Positions 41,288 through 51,900 of a stretch of DNA of 64,000 bases are shown here, in pieces. Position 1 is the stretch's first letter. Each line of letters starts with the position of its first letter. The DNA comes from DASYKS01 sp035995205 (GTDB lineage Bacteria > Acidobacteriota > Thermoanaerobaculia > Multivoradales > UBA5704). The stretch spans positions 1 to 64,000 of the forward strand of contig DASYKS010000093.1 of NCBI GenBank assembly GCA_035995205.1, in the 5' to 3' direction. The notes beneath the pieces were generated by a model. That model ran no database searches. It worked only from the letters and a program-made list of their open reading frames with translations, and was not told where the DNA came from. The translations under genes were made by a program, and so were the position numbers.

Positions 41288-42336
41288 CCACCGCCGGCCT
41301 TTCCCCCGCCTACCGTCTGCGCCTCGGGAGCAAGGTGGTCGATACGTCGAAAGAGCCGAAGGCGAGCACGCTGGTGGCGCTCGACCTGGTGCTCGATCTC
41401 GACGTGCCGACGGACGCGTTCACCTTGGCGCTCGGCGCGGTGGGCTCCTTCCGGCCGGCGAAAGGCGACGTGGCAGAGATCTCCCTCGGCTACGCCGGGG
41501 AGACCGCCGAAAAGGTGATCTCGGGCGCGGTCTCCGCCGTCGAGACGGGTCTCACCGAGATCCGCGTCACCGGCCAGAGCGCGGCGAGCAAGCTCTTGCG
41601 AACGTTTCTCGATCGGACGTTCGAAGGAATGAACGCGGGCGACGTCGTGCGCGAGCTGTGCAAAGCGGGCAGCGTCGAGATCGCGCGGTGCGAAGATGGC
41701 ACCCACTTCCCGGCCTACGTGATCGATTCGCGGCGCAGCGCCTGGCACCACCTGCGGGACCTGACGGATCTCTCCGGCTTCGATCTATGGATCGACCGCG
41801 ACGGCAAGCTGGTGTTCGAGCGTTTCGCGGGCGGGCGGATCGCCCACGTGCTGGAGCTCAAGAAGAACCTGCTGGCGCTCGACGTGCTGCGCCACGAGCC
41901 GGGTATCGGGCGGGTGGAAGCGTGGGGCGAAAGCCCGGCTTCGGCGCGCGGCGAGAAGACCTGGGGCTGGCTCTCCCACGATTTTTCCGGCGCGCGCGGC
42001 ACCCAGGGCGAAGGGGATCCCCTGCGCCGGCTCGAACGGCCGGCTCTGCGCACGCGCCAGGCGGCGCAGACGGCGGCCACCGCGCTCTGGCGGAAGATCC
42101 AAAGAAACGCTCTGACCGGCCATGCCTTGACGCTCGGCCGGCCGCAGGTGCGGCTGGGCGACTCGATTCGCCTGCGCGGCCTCGCCGACGAATCGCTCAA
42201 TACGTTCTTCCAGGTGCGCCACGTCCGCCACCGCTTGACCAAGGCGGGGGGATTCACCACCGAGATCGGCTTTCGTTCGATCGAAATTCCGGGCGATCCG
42301 ACAACTTCCGTCGGGGGTGGGGGAGTGGCGCCATGA
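41284..42336 (+). CDS. Baseplate hub protein, phage late control gpD family
   Basis: A 350-residue gpD/VgrG-N-like hub protein. The start at 41284 overlaps the previous stop. Visible are AYRLRLGSKVVDT, GMNAGDVVRELCKAG, RSAWHHLRDLTDLSGFDLWIDRDGKLVFERF, and LGRPQVRLGDSIRLRGL, the domain order of late-control-D proteins. In most eCIS the hub and spike are fused (VgrG-like); here they are separate genes, as in P2- and Mu-type phages. Confidence 0.82.
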   Translation: MTTAGLSPAYRLRLGSKVVDTSKEPKASTLVALDLVLDLDVPTDAFTLALGAVGSFRPAKGDVAEISLGYAGETAEKVISGAVSAVETGLTEIRVTGQSAASKLLRTFLDRTFEGMNAGDVVRELCKAGSVEIARCEDGTHFPAYVIDSRRSAWHHLRDLTDLSGFDLWIDRDGKLVFERFAGGRIAHVLELKKNLLALDVLRHEPGIGRVEAWGESPASARGEKTWGWLSHDFSGARGTQGEGDPLRRLERPALRTRQAAQTAATALWRKIQRNALTGHALTLGRPQVRLGDSIRLRGLADESLNTFFQVRHVRHRLTKAGGFTTEIGFRSIEIPGDPTTSVGGGGVAP

Positions 42337-43133
42337 GCCTGATCGGTACTTTGCAGGAGATCGTGCGCGCCGAGCTCGCCGGTTTGCGCATCGCGGAGCT
42401 GGGAGTGGTCGATGCGGTGCAGCCGCACGAGGAGGGGGGCGACTCCGACAACTACGCCTGCGACGTCAAGCTCAAGAACAGCGGCCTGCTGCTGCGCCGG
42501 GTGCCGATCGCGACCGATCGGATCGGCACGGTCGCCCCGCCGAACGTCGGCGATCTCGTGCTGCTCGCGTTCGACAAGGGGGACGTGAACCAACCCATCG
42601 TGATCGGCAGGCTCTACGACGAGCGCCAGCGGGCACCGGTGAGCCATCTGAACGAGGTGATCTTTCGCCTGCCGCTCGACGAGGCCGACGACCAGACGAT
42701 CAAGGCGGCGATCCGAAAGACCGATTCCGATCCGAAGCGGGAGCTGGTGTTCGAGATGCCGCCGAAGATCAAGGTACGGGTCACCGACGACGACCTGAGC
42801 GCGACCGCCGGTCAGACCGAGATGAAGCTCTCCCAGCAAGGCGGCGGTGGTGATGGAAAGGTTACGGTGACCGCCGGGCGGACCACGATCACGATGGATC
42901 AGGACGGTAACGTCACGATCGATTCGGCGGAAGACCTGACGATCGAAGCGGCGAAAAACCTGACGCTCAAGGGCAACCAAGTAAGCATCGAGGCGCAGCT
43001 CGGGGCGCAGATGAAAGCGGGCACGACCGCCTCGCTCAAAGGGAGCGCCAGCGCGACCGTCGAAGGTAACGGTGGGGTCACCGTGCAGGGATCGTTGATC
43101 TCCGTTCGCGGCACCACCAGCTTCTCGCCTTAG
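42333..43133 (+). CDS. Baseplate spike protein, gpV family
   Basis: A 266-residue gpV/gp5-type central spike. The N-terminal OB fold (about 20-110) has PIVIGRLYDERQRAP. A C-terminal repetitive beta-helix follows (about 165-266), with MDQDGNVTIDSAEDLTIEAAKNLTLKG and alternating polar/hydrophobic residues. Start overlaps gpD by ATGA. It sits between the hub and the PAAR-like tip. Confidence 0.85.
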   Translation: MSLIGTLQEIVRAELAGLRIAELGVVDAVQPHEEGGDSDNYACDVKLKNSGLLLRRVPIATDRIGTVAPPNVGDLVLLAFDKGDVNQPIVIGRLYDERQRAPVSHLNEVIFRLPLDEADDQTIKAAIRKTDSDPKRELVFEMPPKIKVRVTDDDLSATAGQTEMKLSQQGGGGDGKVTVTAGRTTITMDQDGNVTIDSAEDLTIEAAKNLTLKGNQVSIEAQLGAQMKAGTTASLKGSASATVEGNGGVTVQGSLISVRGTTSFSP

Positions 43134-43142
43134 GAGGAAACC

Positions 43143-43478
43143 ATGCCCGGACCGCCAGTAACGATTGGTTGCGCAGTCGTGGTAACGCCGGGGGCGGCTG
43201 GAGCGCCCGATACCGGTGTGATCACGTTGATTCCATCGACGACCGCCACCGCGGGGGGTATGCCGCTCGCGACCGTCGGCTCGACTTGCATGATGGTGAA
43301 CTCGGTCACCGGAGTCCCTTACCCGCTCGTGATCGGACCGTTGGGAGCCAGCTCCGGCGTGACGATCGACGGCAAGGCTCTCGTGCGTTCCGGCGACCGA
43401 ATCCTGATGGGTCCGCTGGTCTTGGTGATCGGTGTCCCGCCCGCGGCGACTTTCGTCGTCGACACCTGGGGACCGTAG
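43143..43478 (+). CDS. PAAR-like spike tip protein
   Basis: A 111-residue Gly/Pro/Val-rich protein following the spike gene with AGGAGG upstream. It has repeated CMMVNSVTG, IGPLGASSGVTIDGKALVRS and GDRILMG segments, typical of PAAR/DUF4280-like tips that sharpen the spike. There is no extension domain, so it would be a simple tip, not a toxin. Confidence 0.7.
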   Translation: MPGPPVTIGCAVVVTPGAAGAPDTGVITLIPSTTATAGGMPLATVGSTCMMVNSVTGVPYPLVIGPLGASSGVTIDGKALVRSGDRILMGPLVLVIGVPPAATFVVDTWGP

Positions 43479-43516
43479 CGGCAACTTGAGAAAGAGATTG
43501 GAAGAGAGAACGACAC

Positions 43517-43990
43517 GTGAGCGACCCGTTCGGCATCGACCTCAAACTGATCGTCAACCGTGAGCGCCAGCTCTCTCGCGAGCGGGGCGCGGACCTTTCG
43601 ACGGACGTCCGTCCCGAGAGCGGCGAAGTCGATCTCGCGCGCCTGGACGGGGTGGAGAACCTCAAACAGGCGCTGCTGCTGCGCTTTCTCACTCCTGTGG
43701 GCGAGCTGGCGCAGCTCGGCCACTCGCGCTACGGCTCGCGTCTCTACGAGCTGCTGGGGCAGCTCAACACCGAGGCGAACCGCGACCGCGCGAAGCTCTA
43801 CACGCTCGAAGCGCTCGCATCCGAGCCTCGGGTGGCGAAAGTGATCGAAGTCAAAGTCACCACCCGGCGCACCGATCCGACCCGCATCGACATCTCGGTC
43901 GAGGTCGAAGCGGCGAAGACCGGCGACATCCTCACCCTTACCGTTCCGCTCTCGCTCGAAGAGCTTAGTTTCCAAGGGAGCGTGCAATGA
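43517..43990 (+). CDS. Baseplate wedge protein, gp25/GpW family
   Basis: A 157-residue gp25-like protein that starts sheath assembly at the baseplate. GTG at 43517. Family motifs are GVENLKQALLLRFLTPVGELAQLGHSRYGSRLYELLGQ, the conserved LxTPxGxxxxxxxYGS core, and RVAKVIEVKV. ATGA overlap with the baseplate J gene. Confidence 0.9.
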   Translation: MSDPFGIDLKLIVNRERQLSRERGADLSTDVRPESGEVDLARLDGVENLKQALLLRFLTPVGELAQLGHSRYGSRLYELLGQLNTEANRDRAKLYTLEALASEPRVAKVIEVKVTTRRTDPTRIDISVEVEAAKTGDILTLTVPLSLEELSFQGSVQ

Positions 43991-45447
43991 ACCCGGACAC
44001 CATCCATCTGATCGAACGGCCCTATCAAGAGGTGGTGGACGACCTGCTGACCGCGCTGGTGGGCGGGGTCGTCAACGAGCCCATCGAGTTCGATCTGAAG
44101 GCCGACGCCTACCGGCTGGCCGAGCCGGCGAAGGACATCCGCAGCGTCACCGGCACCAAGGACGAGGCGCGGCATACCTTTCTCAAAGAGATCGACTTCC
44201 TCTACCGCGAAGGCGACAACGCGCTGGTCTGGGAAGGGGGCGATCGTCCGGACGACAGGACCCGGTTCTACGTCGACTATTACCGGCGCGACTCGCGCTC
44301 GCCGCTCACCGATCTGACGGTCGGCAGCGTGGTGCGCACGATCGCCGAGGCGATCGGCCGCGAGATCGCGACCGTCTACGCCCAGATCGATCAGGCGTAC
44401 CTCTCGGCGTTTTTGGAAACCGCGAAGGGCAAATCGCTCGATCTCGTGGTGTCGATTCTCGGCCTGGTGCGGAAGACGAAGGAAAGCGCCGCCGGACTGG
44501 TCACGTTTTTCCGCGCACCGACCGTGCTCGGCGCGATCTCGATTCCGCAGGCGCTCCCTCTCGCGGTAAGCGAAGGTCCGGCTCGCTTCGAGACGACGCA
44601 GCCGCGCACGCTCCAGGCGGGGCAGACGCGGATCGACGTCCCCGTGCGGGCGGCGGCCGGCTCGGGCGGCGAGAAGGGAATCGTCCCCGCGGGGGCGATC
44701 ACGATCATGCTCCAGCCGCTTGCCGGCATCGACCGGATCACCAACTTCGAGCCCACCGTGCGTGCGTCGGAGGACGAGAGCGACGACGAGCTACGGGGCC
44801 GGGCGCGCGCCGCGATCGCGGCCCTCGGCGGCGGCACGCGCGCCGCGGTCGAGCAGGCGATCCGCGAGCTGGGCGCGCGCCCCGTCGAGTTCCGCGATCC
44901 GAACGGCCCCGCGGAGCAGTCGAGCCCGCCGGGTACGTTCTCCGTGCTGATCGATGCCGAGCCCGAGCGCTTCGGTGGCCTCGCCGCGGGAGTAGGCGAC
45001 GTCCGCGCCGCCGGCGTGCTTTCCACCCTCGTGGCCCGCTACGTCTATTTCAGGCCGCGGATCGTGGCGAAGGTCGCCGCGGGGCTTTCCGGCGCGGCGA
45101 AAGAGAAGGTCAAGGCCCAGGCTCTCGCCGCGCTCGAAGCGTATGTGGCGAGCTTGTCCGCGGGCCAGAACGCCAAGGCGGGCGAGCTGCTCGCGGCGTT
45201 GAGCCCCGTCTCGGAGATTTCAGATGCGCGCTTCCGCGATGTGCTTGCCTGGCGCTCCGAGCTGTCGGGTGCGAGCGCGGGCGTGCGCATGCCCGACCGC
45301 GACCGGATCGTGGGTCCGGGGGGAGCGCGGGCGACCGATGCCGAGATCGAAGCCGGCACGTTCGAAATCTCGCCGCAGGTCGACGGTGAATCCTGGTGGG
45401 TGTCGCTCGACATGAGCCCCGCCGATCTGCTGCTTCAAGAGGCTTGA
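43987..45447 (+). CDS. Baseplate J family protein
   Basis: A 486-residue baseplate wedge protein (J/gp47/JayE type). It shows RDSRSPLTDLTVGSVVRTIAEAIGREIA near residues 95-125, the family's typical entry motif, then a beta-rich centre (GTSIxxG-like AISIPQALPLAV) and ASEDESDDELRGRARAAIAALGGGT with the conserved ES(DE)xxxRxR stretch. It overlaps gp25 by 4 bp and probably bridges the wedge around the hub. Confidence 0.9.
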   Translation: MNPDTIHLIERPYQEVVDDLLTALVGGVVNEPIEFDLKADAYRLAEPAKDIRSVTGTKDEARHTFLKEIDFLYREGDNALVWEGGDRPDDRTRFYVDYYRRDSRSPLTDLTVGSVVRTIAEAIGREIATVYAQIDQAYLSAFLETAKGKSLDLVVSILGLVRKTKESAAGLVTFFRAPTVLGAISIPQALPLAVSEGPARFETTQPRTLQAGQTRIDVPVRAAAGSGGEKGIVPAGAITIMLQPLAGIDRITNFEPTVRASEDESDDELRGRARAAIAALGGGTRAAVEQAIRELGARPVEFRDPNGPAEQSSPPGTFSVLIDAEPERFGGLAAGVGDVRAAGVLSTLVARYVYFRPRIVAKVAAGLSGAAKEKVKAQALAALEAYVASLSAGQNAKAGELLAALSPVSEISDARFRDVLAWRSELSGASAGVRMPDRDRIVGPGGARATDAEIEAGTFEISPQVDGESWWVSLDMSPADLLLQEA

Positions 45448-45450
45448 GAC

Positions 45451-47823
45451 GTGGGCAAGACCGAACGCATCCTCTCCTACCTGCCGGGCACGTTCCGCGT
45501 GGCCGAAGGGAGCACGCGTCCCTCCGCCTTGCGCGCGGTAGCCGCGGCGTTTGGCGGGGAGCTACAGGGGGGGGAGAACACGCTCGCGGCGCTGATGCGC
45601 GCGCATTGGGTGGATCACGCCGACCGCGGCGCCGAAGAGATCGACGATCTGCGCCGCTTCGCCGTGCTCTGGGGGCTCGCGCCGCGGGTCGTGCCCGAGC
45701 CCGAAGGGGTGGAAGAGTTCCGCGAGCACCTGAAGCGCTATGTGAAAAACCAGCTGCGCGGCACGGTCACCGTAGCGGGCATCTTACGCGTGGCGGCAGA
45801 GACGCTCGGGCTGCGCCTCGCGTTCGACGTCGCCGAGGAGGAAGACCCCGCCACCTTTGCCGCAGATCCTCTGGCCGCCGGGCTCGATAGCTGGTGGCGG
45901 CGAAGCAATGCGGTGCTTGAAGACCTCGGACCGGACGGCCAGCCGCGGCGGCGTCGTTTTGTCACCCGAGCGTTCGTCGCGGGCGAGGCGGCGCGCACCC
46001 TGTTCGGCTTCGAGAGCCGCGCGGCGTCGGGCACCTCCGCGCGGCCGGCCCGGCTGGCCGGCACTGCCGATCTTTCTTCAGGTGTCGATCTCTCCACCCG
46101 AAAACTGATTCGTCTCGGCCTCGACGGCGAGGCGGCGCACGAGATCGATTGCGCGGGCGCCCGGCCGCGGGCGACGACGCTCGATGAGATCGCCGCCAAG
46201 ATCAACACGGTGTATCCGGATATCGCAACGCACGACGGCCGGCGCCTCTCGCTCACCTCGCGGACGGCGGGCGCAGCGAGCCGGATCTCGTTCGATTTCG
46301 TGCCGCCGGAAAGCGACGCGCGGGATCTTCTGTTCGGCCCCGGGCCGGCGGCCGTTACCGGCATTCCCGCGCTGCCCGCGGTACTGACCGCGGAGGTCGT
46401 GCATGGCGGGGTGATCGATCTGTCGCGCCGCGCGCTGTTGCGCCTGAGCGTCGATGGCGGCGCCCCGGTCGAGATCGACGTCGAAGGCGCGGCTCCCGCC
46501 TCGACGCTGCTGCCGGAAGTGGCGGGCGCTATCGAAGACGTTCTTCCCGGGGTGGCCTCGATCACGTCCGAGGACCGGCTGCGGTTGACCTCGCCCACCC
46601 TCGGCCCCGACAGCCGGGTCGAGGTGCTGCCGCTGCGCACGATCGAGGTCGAAGAGTTTCCTCCCGCGGCGGCCGAGACCCACGCGACGAAACGCGCGGG
46701 GGAGCGGCTGGGACTCGAAAACCGCGGCGCCTCCGAAATGAATTTCACGTTGTCGATCCGCGCACCGCGCGGCGCCTGGGCTCCCGGCTTCGCCAATCTT
46801 CGCGACGGCTGGATCGTTCGCGCGCTCGTAGCGCTCGCGCCCGGCGAGACGATCCGCTTCCGGCGAGCCCCCGGGGACGGCGGCGGCGCGGTCTCCGCCT
46901 CGATCGAGATCGCCGAAGGCGTGGCGCGATCGGTCCCGGCGAATCTTCTGTTCGTGGGGTCGCTCGCCCTCGGTTCGGGTGCCGCGGCGCGCGCGCTGAT
47001 CCTGCCGCTCGGTTCGACCGAGCTGACTCTGCTCGAAGGGCTCGCCGCCCGCTTCGACGCCGCGCGGTTCGACGAGGATCGTTTCGCCGGGCCGCCGCTG
47101 CTCGTCGAAGGGCGGTTCGATCTCGTCCGCTTCGCGCCCCCCGTGCCAATCAAAGACCCGGCAGCACCGCTCTTCGCTCCCGTGGCTCCGGGCTCGTCGC
47201 TCGAAGTCGAAGCGCATTGGATCGAGCATCGGCCCGGCTCGTTCGTGGTCCGCTTGCCGCGCGATCTGCCGCCCCGCTTCGGCGGTCGGTTCGACGACGC
47301 GCGTTTCGGCTACCCGGACGTGGAGACGATCGACGGGGCCGTGCTCGACGACGGCGATGCCCGCTCGATTCCGGCGCTGCTGCCGCCGCCGCCCGCTCTC
47401 TCGGGCTCGAAGCTGGTGACCGCCGCGCGCGTCGGCCGCGCGCCGATCGGGTTTACCGCGCATCGCGTGCCGTTCCGCGCGACGCGGTTCCTGTCCGGCG
47501 GCGGCCCGGTGCGCGCCTCGCGCCTTTACCTTACCGAGCCGGGAGTGCCCGACGTGATCGAGATCTCGGCCAACCGGCCCGGCGCTTGGGGCGACGAGAT
47601 CTCGGTCGCGGTCCGCCCCGCCGGACCCGCGCTCTGGGACCTGGAGATCCGCTTCGGCGGCGCCCGGTTCGAAAACGCGCGCCAGGCCGTGCTCGGCCCG
47701 CCCCTTGCTCCCGCCGCCCGCGAGCCGCAGCCCCCGGGGCCGCGCGGCATCCTTTCGGCCAAAGCCGCCGGCGTCCATGCGCGCGTGGTGCGCGACGGCG
47801 CCGAGCTGCCCGAACCTTCCTGA
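45451..47823 (+). CDS. gpI-like tail protein with flagellin-like repeats
   Basis: A 790-residue protein, GTG start 4 bp after gpJ. The first ~150 residues resemble tail protein I (YLPGTFRVAEGS start; LWGLAPRVVPEPEG, LKRYVKNQLRGTVTVAGILRV). A large beta extension follows, including two ~95-residue repeats (starting DLSTRKLIRLGLDGEAAHEI and DLSRRALLRLSVDGGAPVEI), each with a T(T/L)L.E(I/V)A..I element and RLSLTS/RLRLTSP. These recall the IN repeats of flagellin and FliD-type cap proteins. Several RFD motifs (RFDAARFDEDRF) occur near 530-650. Probably baseplate-fibre connection. Confidence 0.65.
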   Translation: MGKTERILSYLPGTFRVAEGSTRPSALRAVAAAFGGELQGGENTLAALMRAHWVDHADRGAEEIDDLRRFAVLWGLAPRVVPEPEGVEEFREHLKRYVKNQLRGTVTVAGILRVAAETLGLRLAFDVAEEEDPATFAADPLAAGLDSWWRRSNAVLEDLGPDGQPRRRRFVTRAFVAGEAARTLFGFESRAASGTSARPARLAGTADLSSGVDLSTRKLIRLGLDGEAAHEIDCAGARPRATTLDEIAAKINTVYPDIATHDGRRLSLTSRTAGAASRISFDFVPPESDARDLLFGPGPAAVTGIPALPAVLTAEVVHGGVIDLSRRALLRLSVDGGAPVEIDVEGAAPASTLLPEVAGAIEDVLPGVASITSEDRLRLTSPTLGPDSRVEVLPLRTIEVEEFPPAAAETHATKRAGERLGLENRGASEMNFTLSIRAPRGAWAPGFANLRDGWIVRALVALAPGETIRFRRAPGDGGGAVSASIEIAEGVARSVPANLLFVGSLALGSGAAARALILPLGSTELTLLEGLAARFDAARFDEDRFAGPPLLVEGRFDLVRFAPPVPIKDPAAPLFAPVAPGSSLEVEAHWIEHRPGSFVVRLPRDLPPRFGGRFDDARFGYPDVETIDGAVLDDGDARSIPALLPPPPALSGSKLVTAARVGRAPIGFTAHRVPFRATRFLSGGGPVRASRLYLTEPGVPDVIEISANRPGAWGDEISVAVRPAGPALWDLEIRFGGARFENARQAVLGPPLAPAAREPQPPGPRGILSAKAAGVHARVVRDGAELPEPS

Positions 47824-47859
47824 CGCCGACGATAAGAACCCTTCGATAAGGAGAACGTC

Positions 47860-48882
47860 ATGCCCGCCGATACCGACCCTTACATCCCCGCCAACCCCGG
47901 CGATCTGATCACCGCCGAGATGTGGAACCAGATGCAGTTGAAGATCAAGGCCGACATCGTGACCACCGTTGACAAGGAGATCGAAGAGATCACCGACGTC
48001 GACCATGCGGGCGATGCGAGCAAGCTCGACGGCAAGACCCCCCGCGAGCTGGCCGACGAGATCGTCGAACGGGCGCTGCGCGAGCTCGCCCAGAAATCCG
48101 GCTACCGGCGCATCCACACCGTGCTCAAGGCGGGCGACCTGAGGAAGATCGAGCACAAGCTCGGTCTCGCGCCGCTGGTCGACGTCTACCGGCTGGAGTA
48201 CTTCCCCGTGGTCTACCGCGAGGACGACCAGACGTACCTGTCGTGGGCGACGTTCTTTCTCTACCACTCGAACGAGTCGCGCATCCGCTTCACGCCGCCG
48301 AACGGCGGCAAGGCGGTGAGCGTCGAGATCGAGGGTCCCGCCGAGGCGCCGTTCAAACTCAAGTTCGCCGACCTGCTCGAACGGTACCGGGTGCCGTTCG
48401 ACGACGACAGCAGTCTCGAAGATCTCGAAGCCGAATTCTGGCAGGCGTTCTTTGCCTCGCCGAACGAAGGGTTCGACGACGACCAGTACGGCCACTCCGC
48501 CTGGTTCGAGCGCTGCTGCAAAGAAAAGACGACCGTCAAGCAGCTCAAGCGGGCGGGCGACTGGGACGAGATCTGGCTCAAGATGATGCCGGTCAAGCAG
48601 GCGGTGTTCCTGCCGTTCTTCGGCAACGTGTTCGGAGCCGCCGGGCCGCAGGGAGAAGGGGCGCCCGATCCGGTCGTGGTCGACGTCTTCCATACCGATT
48701 TCGACACCACCGCGTTCGTCCTGCGTCCCAATCCGACCGTTACCTACTCCGAGGAGAAGGGGTGGCGCGACCGGCTCGGCCAGTCGGACGGCGGGGATCG
48801 GATTTCGCCGTTGCCGACGATCGCCGAGACGTTCCCGGATTCGGAGAACGAGCTGAAAGTGATGATCCTGCTCAAGGTCTGA
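47860..48882 (+). CDS. Tail-fibre-like hypothetical protein
   Basis: A 340-residue protein; ATG at 47860 follows AAGGAGAACG. The N-terminus (PYIPANPGDLITAEMWNQMQ) recalls tail-collar/fibre proteins, followed by GDASKLDGKTPRELADEIVERAL, a common fibre helix. The remainder is mixed alpha/beta, with VYREDDQTYLSWATFFLYHS and an ELKVMILLKV C-terminus. It is probably attached to the baseplate for target contact; the receptor is unknown. Confidence 0.55.
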   Translation: MPADTDPYIPANPGDLITAEMWNQMQLKIKADIVTTVDKEIEEITDVDHAGDASKLDGKTPRELADEIVERALRELAQKSGYRRIHTVLKAGDLRKIEHKLGLAPLVDVYRLEYFPVVYREDDQTYLSWATFFLYHSNESRIRFTPPNGGKAVSVEIEGPAEAPFKLKFADLLERYRVPFDDDSSLEDLEAEFWQAFFASPNEGFDDDQYGHSAWFERCCKEKTTVKQLKRAGDWDEIWLKMMPVKQAVFLPFFGNVFGAAGPQGEGAPDPVVVDVFHTDFDTTAFVLRPNPTVTYSEEKGWRDRLGQSDGGDRISPLPTIAETFPDSENELKVMILLKV

Positions 48883-48910
48883 GCCGGAGCGGCGAACGGA
48901 GACTTGTACG

Positions 48911-51900
48911 ATGATCCTCCACGCGGAATTCGACGGCGGCGCCGATCCTTTCGAAGGGTCGCGCGATCTCGTGCTCCGCGGGCTCCCGGCCGATGCCCGG
49001 GTGCTCGCGGCGCGCGCGACGATCACACCCGTCGATCCGAGCGGCGGGCGCGATCCGTTCGCCGAAGAGATCCGCTTCCCTGCGACGTCATCGGGCCCCG
49101 GCGCGGCCGGCACCTGGGGGGCGACCCAGGTGCGCGGCACCGGTTTTACCGAGATCGATTTCCACGCCCGGCGTACGCTCGCGGGGTTTTCGGGCAGCGA
49201 TCTCTCCTTGGCAAACCTGCAGATCGATCTCGGCGGCAGCTTCGTCGCGGTCGATTCGCAAGGCGGTTTCGCCCCCGGTTCGCCTCTCGCCCTGCCGAAC
49301 GACGGGGTGGTGCCCGGCGTCGCCTCGTCCCGCGTGCGCCTCTCTCGCGCCGGATTTTCTCCGGCGGTCGTCCTGGTGCGCGTACGCAGCCTGCCGACCA
49401 ACGTGACCCTCGCGCTCTCCGGCCGGCCGGCGCTGTTCTTCCAGGCGGGGGAGCTGGGGGTCGCGCGCACCACGGTGGATTTCGGTGCGTTCCTCGCCGG
49501 TTTCCTCGCGGAAGGAGGGCCGATCGAAAACGGCGCCTATGCGCTGCCGTTCGTGCTCCGTTCGGATTCGATCGCCCGCCTGCGCGTTGCGATCGAGATC
49601 GAATACCTGCGCACGACCGCGATCCTGCCGCCCGGTCTGCCGGAGGCCAAGCTCGCCTACGATCTCGCGACCGTTCCGCGCGCGGGCTCGGCGCCGCTCG
49701 AAGTCGCCTTGCCGGCGGCCGCGGTGCCGGTCGCGGCGGCGAGCGCAGGCAAGATCGTCGGCCCGTTTGCCGCCACGCGGATCGCCTGGGGGCCGCTCGG
49801 CGACGAGGCGAACGCGGCGACGGGCACGGTTCCGATCACGCCCACGCAGTCGGCGGCGCAGCCGCTGGCCCTGCCCGATCGGCCGGACGGGTATGCAATC
49901 GTCGCGGTCGACCTGCGGCTCGCCGCTCTCGACCGACAAGTAAAACTCACCCTCGATCTGCGCGCCGACGACAGCGGCAAGCCGGGCGCCGATTCTCTCC
50001 TCGCCGCCGCGGTGCCGTTCGAGCGGTCGCGCACGGGCGATGGCGGGGAAACTTGGTTCTCGGTCGAGCTGCCGCGCCCCTTGACGTTGCAGCGCGCCGA
50101 GGACCGCAAGGCCTGGCTGCTGCTCCAGAGCGCGGAAGGGGAGGCGGCGTGGAGCGTCGGCGCGGCAGGAGCCGGGGCGGTGCCGCTCCAGGCGAGCGCG
50201 GACGGCGGCTTCTCGTATCGCGCGGCGGTTCTGGCCGGGGCGCCCACGCCTCCCGCGCCGCTCGCCGCCCAGCTCCGCCTGCGCGAGCGGCCGGCCGGTT
50301 TTCGCATGCCGCTTGTCGCGCAGCTCGGCGCGGGAGCGGACGCGGTGCGGGTCGATCTCTCGCGCCTTTCGCCGCTCGGCAAGGTCTCCTTCGAACTGTC
50401 GATCCCGGAGATCGCGGCGGGCCTCTCTGCCGCCCTCGACAAGGCCCAGAGCACGGGCGGCCCGGGCGGGGGAGAGCGGCTCGTCGATCCGGCGTTCGCC
50501 CACTGGGGTACGCAAGGCGACGAGATCGGTTCGCCGCGCCCGATTCCGCTCGGCGAGGAGACGGCGGCCCCGCTGATCGCGTTCGCGCCCGACGGGCGGA
50601 CGGCGTTCGGCGCGGTGGAAAATTTGAGAAGCGGCGCGGTCCACCTCGTTGCCTGGGATACCGAGACCCTCGTGGAAGACTGGCGGCTACTCCTGGATTT
50701 CGGCTCGAACGAAGGCGGCGGCCTGCCGATCGGCCTCGCGGTCGATCCCGCCGGGCGCTTCGTCTACCTGCTTCAATCGGCGGGGCTCACGGTCGTCGAC
50801 CTCGGTGACCTCGTCGGGCCCCGGCTGCTCGGCGCGCCGATCGCCGTGGCGGAGGGAGCGTTCTCTCCGTCCCTGCTCGCGATCTCTAATGACGGAGCCC
50901 GGCTCGCGGTCGCAGGTCTTGCGGATAGCCAGGAGTCGGGACCCAAGATCGCGCTCTTCGACGCCGAGCTGCTGGTCGATCTCGTCCGCCAGGGGACGGC
51001 GACCGCGGCGCGGCTCCGCACGATCGATCTCGAAAGCGATCCGATCGACCTCGCGTTCTCGGAGGACGGAGCGCGGCTCTATGTGCTCAACCGAGTGCCC
51101 GAGGTGGTCCCCGGCGTCATGGCCTCCGCCGAGCCGAACTGCCGGCTCTCGGCGTACGATCTCCGCACCGCCGCATCGCCGGTCCACGTCCCGTTCGACG
51201 GCATGCCGCGGGCGCTCGGCCGGGTGGCTGAATCGGCGCTGCTCGTCCTCCACCCGAACCGCCTGGACCGTTACGACGCGCAGACGCTCGCGCTTGCGGA
51301 GCCGAGCCTGCCGCTGCCGAGCTCAGGGTTCGCGGCGCTCGCCGTCGAGCCCGGCGGCGCTCGTGCCCTGCTGGTCGGGGCGAGCGGCCTTCTCGCCATT
51401 GCGCTCCTGCCTGCCGGCATGCAACCGGTTTCGGTGCCCTCCGGCTTCGGATCGCTCGGTGGGATCGCCGTCTCGCCGCTCGGCGACCGAGCGGCCGCGG
51501 TGCCGTTCTCCGACGCGGGCTTCGCGTTGAATCGGCCGGTTCAGGTGATCCCGCTCGGCACGCCGCACCCGCTCGATTGGACCGCGACGGCGGGGCGCGC
51601 GCTGCCGTTCTCGCTCTCCGGAACGGCCGGCCGCGGCGTCCTGCTCGGGCAAGCCGAAACGGCGGAGCTTTCGACCCAACACCGCCTGCCCACGACGCCG
51701 CTCGGTCCCTCGGCCCTGTCGCAAGTGGTCGCCGCGGTGCCGGGTCGCCCCTACGAGCTGTCGTTCTTCGCCTTCGCGCAGGGGGAAGCGCGAGCCGAGG
51801 TGCTCTGGCGCTCGGCATCCGGCGTGACGCTCGGGATCGAAACCCTGCCCCTCGCCGCGCGAATCCGCACGCCGACCGGGGGAGGGCCGACCCTTCATCG

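Noticed and set aside
46078..49473. 1131-codon minus-strand ORF opposite the gpI-like and fibre genes
   Set aside because: It is antisense to genes with clear family motifs and ribosome-binding sites. Its Arg/Gly/Asp-rich composition is typical of shadow frames in high-GC DNA.
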